Notes under the pieces: generated by a model
Told to the model about the DNA's origin: nothing
What the model saw: the letters and a program-made list of their open reading frames with translations, nothing else
Database searches by the model: none
NCBI GenBank assembly: GCA_015680685.1
Contig: MNCI01037953.1
Span: 1,746,505-1,810,504, forward strand
Reading direction: 5' to 3'
Length of the DNA: 64,000 nt
Source: Gnetum montanum
Taxonomy: Eukaryota; Streptophyta; Gnetopsida; Gnetales; Gnetaceae
In this document: positions 47,223-59,749 of the stretch, one piece after another
Layout of the letters: the number at the start of each line of letters is the position of its first letter
How positions within the stretch are numbered: the first letter of the stretch is position 1
Made by a program: the position numbers and the translations under genes

Positions 47223-47630
47223 ATGTTGGCCTCCCTGGGGCATTCACTGCAGAATATAGATCCCTTGCCGTCGTCATCGTCGTCGCCGTCGACAGCCACA
47301 GGCGTGGATTCAGGGAGTAGATTGTTGCTAGAGGCACCACCATTGAAGAAGTGAAAAAGTTCACAAAGGATGCTGGACGAGGACATGTACGTTGCAGCGA
47401 TCGAGAAAATCGTGGAATGTGATTACTTCCTGGACCTGCTAAAGCAACAAAACTAGCTCGAATGGTTGGAAGTCATCCGCAGTGGAGAACCACTCCTCAT
47501 CTGTGACATTCAGCTCAAGATCCAGCACCATCATCACCATTAAACACCTGCTCAGCCATCATCACTTCTCTACCATGGACCAATCCATGTAAAAAATAAG
47601 AACAGAAATCCATCAGCCAAGAACAAGTGA
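47223..47630 (+). pseudogene. Captured ESS2/DGCR14-like fragment (3' LTR copy)
   Basis: An ATG at 47223 opens a frame to TGA at 47628-47630. In places it is closer to the family than the 5' LTR copy (LDEDMYVAAIEKIVECDYF, LEWLEVIRSG). It has different stops from the 5' copy: one after APPLKK and one after KQQN, plus one in the His-rich tail. Confidence 0.72.
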
Positions 47631-49712
47631 ACTCCGTTCTGGGTAGCTTCAAAACTATGGCAGTCTACATTCAGAGGAATGATGCTCCAAGGTTTTCTGG
47701 TAAGAGGCAGCAATGACAATCATTTGCAATCGGAGACACTGTGGCTTCTGTGACTTCTATGTATCCTTTTTCTTTTGGCTGAATTTCGTACGTGGCAAGG
47801 TTTGTGGCTGATGGTTTTTCGATAGCTTCTAATGCATTTTAAAAAAAAATATTAAGGAGAAAGGGGGCTTTCAACGACATGTTATGTTGGGGTTAGAAGT
47901 GAGGTCAGGCCTCCATGGAAAAGGTTGAGATCATATTTTTAAGTAGTGCCAAACCTTTGAAGAGTGTAATTGTGTATGAAATTCGGGTCCAGCACTATGA
48001 AGCCTTGGATGCCAATTCATTGCTTATATTTGTCGAAGTCATTGCCAAAATGTATTCATTATGTATATAGTTTTATTTAAAAAGAATTCATAGGATAGTT
48101 ATATGAACACCCCATTTGGCCACCATATCTTTTCTTTTCTATAGTGGTAATTTCTCGTGAAAATTATAACTTCTTAGCCTTAATCCCATGATGTTTATAA
48201 CCATCACCAAGGCCACTTGTCAACTAAATGGGACACGGGTCAACTACAGCTTTTTTGTCTCCATGGTGACCACTTGGCAACTGAATAGGACACTTGTCAA
48301 CTACAACTTTTTTGTCTCTATGGTGGTTACAACTATCCAAGATTTTTTGTAACTTACCTAACTTGTTGGGCAAGTAATCTCCTAATTGGTTGGCCAAGTT
48401 ACTTGGGAGAGAAGTTAGGTAAGATATTTTTGAATATGTAACTACCTTTGAACCCTATAAAAAGGATTCAGGGGTCAAGGAGGAGGAGATATTGGGTCTC
48501 ATACATCACAATTTTGAGAAGACATTGGGATCACACTTGGGCTCTCACTTGGAGACACACTTTGGATTCCGGGAAGAGCTTGTAAAGAAGAAATTGTGAA
48601 AAATTTCTTGATGGCTTGCTAAATAAAAGATTTCAGCCTCTTTGTCATGGTCATGTGAGTTATGTTTTATTTTTATTTTGTTTAAATTTTTTAGCTAGTG
48701 GTTTAGATAGTATCATCCTTGGCAAGTAATTTTGGGATTTTTAGATTGCTCTTATCATTCTTGTTGCCCGATAGAAATTTCTGTTAAAATTTTGCCATAG
48801 AAGTGCTTGTGTTTAAAAGTCTTAAGAGAATTTTAGTAGTAAATTTTTTTATTGTGAAATGTATAGGAACTGCTATTGAGATTGTTGTAAGAGAGCCTTT
48901 GCTTGTAGTCATGCCGTTGAATGATTCAATAGTCAAGAGGATTCAGAAAATCTTTGGTATTTTGATGGGACTAGAATAGCTTATTTTTATCTTTAAAGTG
49001 AATCTCCATGGTATTTCAATCAGAAATTGTCAAGTCTTTTGAAGGTTCTGTTGAATGCAATTGTTGACATACATTATCTAGCCAAAATGGAGTCTCGTAC
49101 GTGGTAGTTTATGCAGCAAATTTTTGGTAGCATAGTAGGAATGTCTTGAAGAAATTACTTATTTGAGCCTTGGAAGTTTGAACAATTTGTAGATATTGAA
49201 TTTGGGATAGCTTTATTACGAAGTGTTTACTCATGTCAGTTTACCTTGTTTAAATATTTGAGGTCTACAAAAATCTGCTTTTCTTTTCTATCTATTTCCA
49301 TCGAATCTTGCTCTATTTCTAGTTTTCTTGTGGAACTATCTCTTTCTCTGGGAAAAATTAGAAGTAGATTCGCAGAGTTGTGCTCAACTGTTTTTGCAAA
49401 ATGTTATTTGTTACAAGTAGGTATTATAAGGACCGCGTAGACTAAGCAATTGAACAAAATAGGAACTCTCAACAACTCACAGTACCTGGCAAAGTTGGCT
49501 GAATCTCTTTAAGACAAGTCATTTGTAGTTTACACACAATGCAATCATTTCATATTTCACAACCGCACGCCGCAACAGCACACACACATACTCACATTAA
49601 CTACTAAGTTTATTTGGAGGTATCTGGGCCTTGGTGTTGCCAGAGACCAACAGGCACCTAAATCCTGTTCGAGGACACTCGTTGGCGGTCGCGTCCCAAA
49701 CGGTCGCCAACA

Positions 49713-49717
49713 ATAAT
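49713..49717. repeat. Right target-site duplication of Fam1-B (ataat)
   Basis: It is identical to 22302-22306. Confidence 0.95.
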
Positions 49718-51434
49718 ATTGCTAGTCATGATGTAGAAGTCAATGTTATGTGTTATATTTCTATCCTATGATATCAAGATGATTGGATAAATAATTGTGT
49801 AAAGTAGTGAGACCACGTCATTCATCCACTCATTTCCAACAAGAATAGGTTCTTACCATGACCATAATGATATTCTTTTCATAATAAAATAGGAATAAAC
49901 TCATGATCATTATGCTTGGATAGAAGAGTGAAGAACTAAGTGCGAATGAAAAAGGTGTGATATGAAGGGGACTTGTACATTCTCTAGGACTACTTCTATG
50001 AGTTTTATCCTATTGTTAAGGGTAAATTTCTTCCTTGAACCACATTGCCAAGTGATAATACTTCTTGCAATAGTGATAGTCTTGTGGTTGTTAGTCTTGG
50101 GGATGATACAATGCAATGTCACTAAAAAGTGGTATGGACTTGGTTTGAATCTTAGACAAAAAGGATAATGATTATTTTAACCACACATTACACATAGAAT
50201 TCATTATGCCTATGGTAAGATACATCACATCTCATTCTCTGCAATCCCTTCTCACTCCATTAGTCATCTCATTGTTGCATACAATTATGTACCTAATGGT
50301 TTTATATAGTATAGTATAGAATCCTAACCAAGATAGTTGTGTGTTATTTGGAATAAAGGTATGATCTATATTTAACTTCTAAGATTCCCATGAACATCTA
50401 TAGAAGTGTTTATGCAAGGAATTATGATAGGATCCTACTTTGGGGAGGATCCACTTGCATGACTTTGAACCAAAACCTAACATCTTCAAGATCATCATGG
50501 ACAACTTCTCTGAATTTATAGATGATTTTGTAACTCTTTATCATCAATTTCAAATAATCTTTAATGCTTTTATATCAAAATTTTCTCTAAATTTAAAATT
50601 CAAAATTTCTAGGCAATCTTATGACCCAGGCATTTAGTTTTAATTGTTTGAAAACTTGTATGCTTTGGGAGATAAGCTCATTTATCATGGGGGGTTAAGG
50701 GATGTAATTTTTGAAAATTTTCTAACACCTAATTTTCAAACATGATGGTAAATAATAGTAATAATAATCAGAATAATGTGAACAACTTGATGATTTTAGT
50801 TACCTAGGAGCCTTGGGGAGCATTATTATGAAATCACCTTGAGCATTAATGCTAATTTTTTTTTGAGTTTTGAGCTAAGGGATTCAAAAAGGGTTGATTA
50901 TTAAGGAAAATTTAACAAAACTAATTTTGATTCTTTGGTGATTCTAGGTGGTGCTAAAAGGAAAGCCTAAGGTTTAAGGTCTTTTGCAAGGTAAGGAAAA
51001 GATGCCAAGAGAAGGAAAATAGAGGATATTCCCATGAATAAATAGTAGCTCATACAAGAATTAAAGATCAAGCATCATATGTTTACTAGACCCATGGGAC
51101 GATGAGAAGAAATTTCATCCCATCCTTCAAGAATGTTTTGCATAAAGAGAGAAGCATCAACATAACAATCAAGGTTGGAAAGATTGCCACCACTAAGGAA
51201 AAGAAGAAGATTAATCTTCAACAGATTTTTTGAAGATCCTTACAATCTTTTAAGCTTTGATGTCTAACCAGTGTTTGTTGTCAATTTTCAAGAAATCCAC
51301 TTGAATAAATTTTGTAATGTGACACTCATACTTATCATGTTAGCCATTCTAGTCCTGGTCAACCCATAATTTTTGTAATGAACTTTGTTCTTCTTGCACA
51401 ACTCGAGTATGCATTTTTGGGGAGTTGTGGGGGT
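49718..51434 (+). mobile_element. Decayed internal region upstream of Family-3 LTR b
   Basis: No domain is recognised. The longest frame (50440-50637, about 65 codons) has mixed hydrophobic and charged residues without a known motif. The segment ends with the polypurine tract gttgtgggggta at 51424-51434. It was continuous with 21250-22301 before Fam1-B inserted. Confidence 0.45.
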
Positions 51435-52333
51435 ATGGTAAAGCATGAAATTATATTGTTAGCTAATATATCATATAAATGATGTCATAGATGCTGCATT
51501 GCATTTGCAATGTAGCATCTCCTGCATTGCATCTGCTAAATCATAGGCTAGGATGCTATGTCATAAATGTGACATTGCAATTATAATAAATGCTTATAAA
51601 CATGAGTCTCCTATCATGTTTATGGAAATATTTGGTTAGCTAGAATCTTGTAGTTTTATTTTGTAATCTTAGCAAATAATCTTAGTGTAGATTTGAGTTA
51701 GTTGTATGACATCTTATTTGAGTGGAAATGTAAATGGAAACATTCCATGAACAACAATAAGATCGAGATTGATTCATATTCATTGCAACTCTTTGACTTA
51801 GAATAGATTTACTTTCAATGCAATTTACTTTTCATGTACTTAGTTAATATTTACATTTTCATGCATGTTAATCAATTAGTGGAATGAGTGTAACTAGTTT
51901 CAAGCATAAACACATATTCGCTTAGTGATTCCAATAGTGTTATTGCTTGGTTTGGTCAATAGCATAACACTTGGTAATCCCAGTAATGGGTACATGAGTC
52001 CAAGATGTGTATGAAAAGCTGGGAACATGCATTCATCACTTGTAGACTAGCTTAGGATTTATCTTCTTAGTATTAGTTAGATTAATTAAACCATTAATTT
52101 CCATGATTTTAACTAGCTTAGCCATAGCTACAAGACATCAATAATCATAGCTTCACTTCAAACTAAACCATACATTACAAAGCTATTACTAATCCAAGTG
52201 AGAAGACAACAACCTACGATCAATAGTTAATGATCTAGATACCACACTAGTCCCATCCACGGAACTTGATCAGATCATGCATATACACTTGTTATTCATA
52301 TGGTTGGGTGTATGGGTCACTTGCCACTCATCA
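51435..52333 (+). mobile_element. Family-3 LTR, copy b
   Basis: It starts TGGTAAAGCATG after a polypurine tract and ends ...ccactcatca. Shared phrases with copies a and c include 'ggtaatcccagtaatgg', 'aagatgtgtatgaaaag' and 'gattaattaaacca'. Near the start it contains repeated 'gatgtcatagatgctgcattgcat'-like text. A tggcaagaaattcc immediately after could be a primer site, but no tRNA match is known to me. Confidence 0.65.
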
Positions 52334-53400
52334 TTGGCAAGAAATTCCACATCATCTTGTGCCTTCTGAAATCATCAAGATATAATAAATACTCCCCATA
52401 TCATCTAGTAATTTGTCAATATATCCAAAATTCTCAATCCACCTCCTATCCATTCAATAAAATTTTGTTGCCAGATATTCCTTCCTTATGAACTTTGAAT
52501 ATAAAATTTTCAAATACTATGCATCATTAATGGATCAAGACCCTTTAGACAAGCTTCACATCTTCCAAACATTTCAATTGACTTATTTTTTTTAGAAAAT
52601 TCAATGAAAATTTGAAATTTTTTGCTAATGATGTCATAGCTATGACATCGTAGCACCTACGATGTATCATCTACGATTTCATGCATATAAAAATAGTATA
52701 TATATGCATGAGAGTTAATGAAATTTTTCATTCCTTCATTTTATGACAAGAAAAGTTTTTGTAATTTTTCTTAGAGCTCTTGCACACTAGCTTCCCAAGG
52801 GCATAACTTTATCCTCGTAGGTCTGATTTTTGAAATTCTTGAACCTTGTTGATCCTAAAGCACTCAACTTAGTTGTGGAGGGTACATCACATAGTACAAC
52901 TAAAAATTTATGCCAAAAAATTTATAATTCCCAAAAGATACTATAAGGGGTAGATATGAGTAAATGATGGGAACCTTATTGTTAATCAATCAAATGTAAG
53001 CCACAAGGACTTAGTTAATTCTTATAATTGACCATACTAATCATTTTAAGGCATAATAAGAAAGAAAATGATGACTGTGGAAGGTCATAAGTATTTAGTG
53101 ATATAACACTAAGGGGTTTCTTTTTGAAAATGTTTCTAACTCAATAATCATAATAAGATAAGAACTTGATCTAACCAAGGGTATGAGGAAGAAAAATACT
53201 ATTAAGAATCAATGTAAAAACTAATACTTTCAAATCCTTGTTGATTGTAGATGGCCCCAAAGAGACTAGAAATCTAAGGACCTTCCCAACATGGGAGCAA
53301 GAACCAAGAGGTTGTGTAAGAGGCCAAGTGAAAGAGAAAACTCCCTAACAAACTCTTGCCATTGAGCACTTAGACCAAGGAGAGGCAGAAGTTCCATTGG
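52334..53400. other. Non-coding stretch with LTR-like palindromes
   Basis: A perfect 20-bp palindrome, gatgtcatagctatgacatc, sits at 52630-52649. It is followed by 'cgtagcacctacgatg' and a TATA-like 'catataaaaatagtatatata' at 52683-52703. This looks like part of another Family-3 LTR promoter. No coherent ORF was seen. Confidence 0.45.
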
Positions 53401-53519
53401 CATGTGAACAAGGATAATGCCTCATGTTCTCTTCGAAATGCCTCTAGGCCATACAAGAAAAGTCAATCATGTACATTGTCATTATGGGACTAAACTTTGG
53501 TCCTTTCATGGAATTTTCT

Positions 53520-55737
53520 CCAAAATTAGTAAAGACATAACTCCAAGCATTGTTTTTATGGCCTACACCATCCAACAATTTTGGTACAACCAATAGATTG
53601 ATGCAATAGTAAGAATTGAAGGAGTCTCTGTGCCATACTTAGTAGAGGCAATTACAAAATCCCTCAACATTCGAAATGAAGGGGAAAATGTGGCACATCT
53701 CTCAAAAAGAGCAAAAACAAATGCTAAGAGGTTGTGGTTGTAAAGGGTATATGAAAAAAAGATGAATATTATAGTGAGCTCATAGCTGAGGAGAAAATAT
53801 ACTGCAAGATTGAAACCTATCACTTATTTCCAACTAAAAGGCTCAATAGTATATATACATATGCACTTAGAGGAAGTTCAATTTTGATGTTAAAAATTCA
53901 ATGCCAAAATCACCCATCTATGCTTCCTTAAGATCCAAAGGTGGTTTGAAGAGAAGAAGGTAGGAAAAATGACACTTCCATTTTCTTGTCTCATCAAGAA
54001 GCTATGCCAACAACCCAAAATCTTAAGACATACCAATGATGTGCCAAGGAAGGTCCAAAATGCTTCATATGCAGAAATGTTCAAGTTGGTGATAACAAAG
54101 AAAGATTAGCTAGAGAAGCCATTAGGCACTGAGGAAGCTATAGGTTCCACTCTTGCTAGTAACATTCTTGCTATCAATTAGTAGCAACATGCAAGGCCTA
54201 GTAGCTAATTGTAGGTTGAACAACAATAGCAATAGCAACAACAAAAAGAACCATCACCATCATAAGACTGTAGACTATACATGAGCCATATACAACAAAT
54301 TGTAGAGATAATAAGTTAGGGAACAAGGGAGGGAACCAATTTGTATAAAGTACAAGAGATCTCTGTTAGGCCCACCATATCCATAGACCCAACTAGTGGT
54401 CAAGTGTCACTCCGAATAGGAGGAAATGATGACTTGGCATAGTATATTTTTGGGAATGCTGCATCATTCCAAGTTATGCTTGAAACTAGTGAAGGTACCA
54501 CAGTTGTGATCATGTAACACCAAGATGCAGTAGGAGCCACAGAGGTCATCATTGATCATATCAAAGAATCCTTTAATGTACTTTTTGTGCTACTAGCTGA
54601 TATCTTTGGAGCATGGGATGCTCAAATTCTTGTTGGAACCTCAATGACTCTTCCAGAACATCAAGATATTTTGGATAAACTACTACTGATAGACCAAGTC
54701 ATGCAAAACCTCTTTAATATCCCCAAAAATATCACTATATTCCAATTTTATTTGATAGCTACAAAGGAGAAGTTGATTATGATAGAAAGTAGAGTTAAAC
54801 ACATAGAGTAAGAGGTGCAATAGTTACAAGAAAAATTGGTAAATCTAAGAGCTAAAAAGAAAGACCTTGCATAGTTCATAGTATCTAATCAACTAGAATA
54901 ATTCAAGATAGATCATATGAGGTAATTGATTGTCCATGATATGTAGATGAAAAAAGGGAAGGAGAAGGTAGTGTGAGATGCATCAATGGTAGAAGCCTAG
55001 ACGTATGCACATGTCAAAGCACTCATAGCCTTATAGGAGGAGAATAAACAATTAGTTGTTGATAATACAAGATTGAAAAACATAGAAAAGTAGAAAAATG
55101 TTTTTAAAGAAAGCATCCAATAGCTTAGAGAACAACTTGTCCATGTCAACCAAGACATGAGTCACTTGGCTAAAGAGAATTGAAACCTATTAATGGAACA
55201 AGTCTGTGCTATCTAATAGAAATCAACACATGGCAAAATGAAGCCAAGAAGCATGAATGAATCAAAGAGTAGTTTAGAGACTAGGTGGACATGTACAAAT
55301 AGATAAATGATAAAGAAATTCAAATGGAAAAGGTTAGAATTAGTTCCCTCTCTTCCTAGAATCTAGACTAGCAACTCATCTTGAATAACCTTGCCCATGT
55401 CCACCAGGCTAAAGTAAAGAACAAAGACATATAGATTGATGAACTCATAGAATACATGAGGTTAGCAAATCTCCAACATGTTAACTTGGCCATGTTAACA
55501 ACAGGCAGGCCAAGAAATGAGTTGGAATAATAGTTAGTGGTAGTTTATGCTATGTATGAGAAAGAGTTTGCCAATAGAAAGGATGCATTACCAAAGTTAC
55601 ATGTGGAAAATTTTGAACTAGAAATTTTCAAAGCTAGCTATGACAAGCATAAATATGTAGCAACAAACTTGGCATGTCACATGTTAGATTATCAAGAACT
55701 AAAAAAGATGACCAAAGCATTTGAAGAGGAGAAATGA
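53520..55737 (+). pseudogene. Decayed coiled-coil ORF in a Family-3 element
   Basis: The plus strand can be read over about 2.2 kb with many TAG stops and a few frame changes. Readable parts are 53560-53960 (hydrophobic/charged, YNQQIDAIVRIEG), 54587-54811 (DIFGAWDAQILVGTS) and a long heptad-like Glu/Lys/Gln-rich segment, 54810-55737 (for example LPKLHVENFELEIFKASY). Most stops sit where Gln is expected. There are no gag, PR, RT or integrase motifs. The region ends about 430 bp before a polypurine tract and LTR, so it is probably the cargo or structural ORF of a non-autonomous element. Confidence 0.45.
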
Positions 55738-56164
55738 TATTTCATAGCTTGATACGTAAAAGCTAACAAGATGTTTTCATAGCTACCGTGCCCATGGGAT
55801 GTACTCGCTTCATTCAACATCACAAAAAAAGTATGGATGATACATGACCCAAGAATAGAAGAGAAGAAACTTTAGGCACTACTAAACTGCTACCAATTTT
55901 AGAAGCTTGATGATAAAGGGAAGTAGCTGATGGAAGAGCCTCCACTACATGGAACATGAACTACTTCGTGCTACTTCAAAATTTTGTTTTTTATTATTTT
56001 TTATCGTGTGATTTTGTCAATCTGTAAAAACATCACTATGGCATTCTAAGTCATGTAAATAGTTAGTTAGTCATGTTAAATCTATTCTACCTCCTAATTT
56101 TGTAAGGGACTCTATCCTCATTTTGTTTTAACTTGAGGATGAGTTTATAGTTAGTCATGGGAGT
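55738..56164 (+). other. 3' end of a Family-3 internal region
   Basis: Non-coding sequence that includes 'taacttgaggatgagttt', the phrase also found at 448-465. It ends in the tract 'tcatgggagta', a decayed polypurine tract. Confidence 0.55.
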
Positions 56165-57150
56165 ATGATAAAGTTAATTTTTGTTACTATGTGATATCAT
56201 AACTATGATATCATAGCAATGATGTCATAACCCTTGCTATGTCATCATTGATATGATGTCTTAGGATGCATGCAACCCTATGAATATCAACACTTGGGAT
56301 GCATAATCAATAACTTTTTGATTCCACCTTTAGCAAAACTCTTATAGTTTTTTCTATAGTTGGTAATAAAGTGAATGCTCATAGTGTGATGTTTAGTAGT
56401 TGTGTGGAATCTTTATTTGAGTGAAATGTTCTTGGGCACAATTCATGATTGAAAATAAAGATCAAGATTACCTCTCATCATTAGTGCGATGTTTAGCAGT
56501 TGTGTGGAATCTTTATTTGAGTGAAATGTACTTGGGCATAGTTCATGATTGAAAATAAAGATCAAGATTACCTCTCATCATTATAGCATCCACTTATTTT
56601 ACTATTGTACTTAGATTGATTTTCATGTTTACTTAGTTAAATCTTTACATTTTCCAAGTACTCTTTTTTACTTGTTCATTAGTAAAGTGGAATGAGTACG
56701 ACTGGTTTCGAGCACTTAAGTGTAACTGTTTGGTAATCCCAGTAGTGTTATTTCTTGGTTTACCTAGTAACACAACACTTGGTAACCTAGTAACAGTTAC
56801 ATGAGCTGAAGATATGTATAGTAAACTAGGACCAGATGCTCATTGTTGTAGGCTAGAATAGATTTGCATTCTTTTCATTACTTAGACTTAGCATTTCAAA
56901 CTTTTTCCATTATGTTTATGCTTAAGAGTAAAATGAGCCTAACAAGATCACTTAATATATACCTTACTATGAGTTAAACCATTAAACCATACACTTAGAC
57001 TTTACTAACTTAAAGTGTGAAGACAATGATCATGAACTTAACGTTAACTACTAGTGTAATAATATTGTCCATTTGTGGATTACGATTTGGTTGCTTGCAA
57101 ACACTTGTGACTTATATGGTAGAGTGTTGGGATTGCTCCATTGCTCATTA
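56165..57150 (+). mobile_element. Family-3 LTR, copy c
   Basis: It starts TGATAAAGTTAATT after the purine tract. Imperfect palindromes follow ('gatatcataactatgatatc', 'atgatgtcataacccttgct'). The shared LTR phrases occur at 56690-56830. The end is placed at 'attgctcatta'. A 100-bp tandem duplication lies inside. Confidence 0.65.
56382..56581. repeat. 100-bp tandem duplication in Family-3 LTR c
   Basis: 'gatgtttagtagttgtgtgg' through 'cctctcatcattag' occurs twice, exactly 100 bp apart, with few differences. It is absent from LTR copies a and b. Confidence 0.88.
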
Positions 57151-59250
57151 GTAGGTATCATGTTATGATAACTTGAGGAGTAAAGAAGAGATTCTACAAA
57201 ATCATTCTATGAGCAATATCATCATTTTGTCATGGAGAAATGAAAAGAACTTATATGTAGAACAAAAAGTGTATTATACAAAAAAGCTTATTTTCAGTTC
57301 AACCACGTCAACTTCATTAATGTGGAAAAAATTCATAAAGCTCAAAAGTTTTGGTGAAATTTGCTTTCTCAAATTAGTTTGTAAGAGGAGGTTTGTAGAG
57401 CTTTAAAATGTTTCTATTAAATAGCTCCATCACATAAGCCCTCTAGTTAATGCATGTTCATAGAATCAAAATATGGATCTACAAAGAGAACCTAAATTAG
57501 TTGAGTAGATCTACCTCTTCATGTCATCTCTTAAAAAGTTAGTAAGTTCGTAGCACTTTGGAAACTAATTTTGAAAGAACGTTTTAAAATGAACTTATTA
57601 TATCAACATAAAGAAGGAGCTTATAGAATTAAAGATTAACTCTACAAAATGGTTCTACCACATTAGCTTGTTGTGTGTACTACTAGATTTCTAAAATTAA
57701 AAAGTAGTTCTATAAACGAGCCCTTCCATGTCAGCTTCTTGATGAAGAGCTACTTTTTAGAGCCAAATTTTTGTTATACGAACAAACTAGTCCACATAAA
57801 CTTTTGCTGCATTAGCTTTTACAAAGGTTTGATTTGTAGAACTAGAAAGTGGTTCTACAAAATGGCTCTATGAAAAATAAGTTTATACTCCATAGTAGCA
57901 TTTTTTCTTTTGCCACATAAGCTACTTAGTGAGGTTCATAGAAGTAGAATATGGTTCTACCAATGAGCATGGAAAATGATTTTACCAAATCAACTCTACA
58001 ATGGAAACATTGTTCTATAAGGATTTTTCTTTTTGGCTCTACTAAGTCATCCTTGAGAGAAAGAGCATTACTCATAGAGCTAAAATTCATTATCACTAAG
58101 AAGCTCTAATTTTATTTCTTCACGTTGGAGTTAGAAAAAGGATGTTGCTCATAGAGTAAAAATATGGCTCTACAAAGTAGCTATAAAATAAACTTTACCA
58201 TGCTAGCACTTGCCACATCAGTAAACACCATGTTAGATTCTTGATGAAGGACTTGTTGGTAGAACCACATTTTTGTTCTATGAACAAACTATTCCACATC
58301 AACACCCACCATTTCAACTTTTTCCATGTTACTTACTGAGCAGGCCTACCTTGTAGAATTAAAAGGTAATTCTATGAACTAGCTCTATGAGTAACAAGCT
58401 CAAATCCATAGCTACATTCCTACTTTCACCATGTAAGCTACTTCCTTAAAGTAGATCTATAGAACCATGATTTGAATCTACAAAGAAAAGCTAGAATAGT
58501 CCTATGAGCTATGTCATCATTTGTCCATGTTAGCATGTAGAGAAAATCTCGTAGAATAATAAATTAGCCTTACAAGATAATTCTACTCAATTATCTTCAT
58601 GCCATCAAAAGAAAGTAAAATTAGCTCTTAACACAACATGTGGATCCCATTTAAGAAATGTTTGTAGAGCTAAAAATAATTCTACCCTTAGTAAAGCCTT
58701 CGTAGAGCCAAAATATGATTATGTAAAATAGCTCTAGAAAATGGATCTACCATGTTAGCTCTATTCATAGAATTAAAAGAGTGAATATTAAAGCCACAAG
58801 AGCATTAAGAAAGAGGTGATGTTAGTAGAGAATTTTAAATCTACAATAGAAGCACAAAATAGCTCTACCACATAAGCTCTTTAGGTAAATGGAAATGGTT
58901 CTTCTACATCGGTGACCATTCTAATAATTATGTAAAGATAAAAAGTGGCTCTATAGAAAGTTTCATAAAGAGCTTTCAAGCCTCAGCACCACATTAGCTT
59001 GTAAAGTAAGTTTTGTGAAGGTAGAAATTGGCTCTACAAATGGACCTTAAAATAAATTTTCCATGTCATCGTCTTTCACCTCAACTTGTAGAACCAACAT
59101 ATAAAGCCTAGATACAACTCTATGAATAAGTATAGAAATAGCTCTTTTGCATTAGCTTCTTTAAAGAGCTAGTGTGTAGAGTGAAAAAGTGACTCTACAA
59201 GTTAACTCCAAAGTAGTTCTAAAAGCCACATTAGATCTTGGGCCCACCAA
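57151..59250. repeat. Array of hairpin-forming GTAGAAC/GTTCTAC motifs
   Basis: Around 17-20 degenerate copies of an inverted repeat such as gtagaac-tagaaagtg-gttctac (57833-57858) are spread over 2.1 kb at intervals of roughly 60-130 bp. They are often followed by 'aaaatggctctat' and preceded by 'ccacattagctt' type text. No coding is present. The composite unit is close to 100 bp, so this is likely an old tandem array. Confidence 0.7.
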
Positions 59251-59749
59251 GAATTACATATGTGTGCATTTTATTTTAAATCCATCTCTATGATAGGGGT
59301 AGAAGAAATCACATTGTATTCTTTAATAAAATAAGTTGAAAGTTGGAAGGAGTTCTTTTAAACTAATATTTAAACCCCTTGAGCCTTAAATGAGGTATCT
59401 CAAACAAATCAAATCTTGTAAAAAGTAAATTACACAACCTTCTTGAAGTAAGAAAATTTAAGAATGAAGTTCCACATATTAAAGAATGAGATTTAGGAAT
59501 ATTTTGAATGCACAAATCTTAACATCTAGAGTTAAAAATTGAAGTAGATTTGAGAGCTAGAACAAAACAAAATGTGAAGCTACCATTAACAACATAGAGA
59601 AGCTTCAGGTTGTAAAAAAAAAGCTAGGATGTCATACAAAGAGAAGGAAGAATCTTCTCAAAAAATTATTGGATGTCAAAAATTTCACCTTCTTAGAGTA
59701 TTTACATCAATATAATCTAAACATTTATATGCTTTGTTAGTGGATTAAT
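59251..59749. other. AT-rich non-coding stretch
   Basis: No gene, repeat or LTR edge was recognised here. Confidence 0.5.

Larger units (their letters stand above)
22307..49712 (+). mobile_element. Fam1-B: gene-carrying, pol-less Family-1 retrotransposon, split by Family 2
   Basis: A perfect 5-bp duplication and LTR ends TGTTGG...CCAACA define it. The 5' LTR is 22307-26018, the internal region 26019-28552, and the 3' LTR is 28553-28731 plus 46237-49712. The Family-2 element interrupts that LTR. The internal region holds only gag-PR and a 3' tail. aRNH, RT, RNase H and integrase are missing, so it would need enzymes from a relative such as Fam1-A. It is unusual in that the LTRs (about 3.7 kb) are longer than the internal region (2.5 kb) and carry host gene fragments. 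Confidence 0.95.
46237..49712 (+). mobile_element. Fam1-B 3' LTR, right part
   Basis: It resumes the LTR at 'ctcaatgaaaaagatgtatgg' and ends CGCCAACA followed by the ataat duplication. A TATA box is at 48455-48464. It carries second copies of both captured gene fragments and of the minisatellite (48213-48326, two units). Confidence 0.95.

Noticed and set aside
57151-59250. CRISPR array
   Set aside because: The repeats are degenerate, unevenly spaced and in a plant genome. There are no cas genes.
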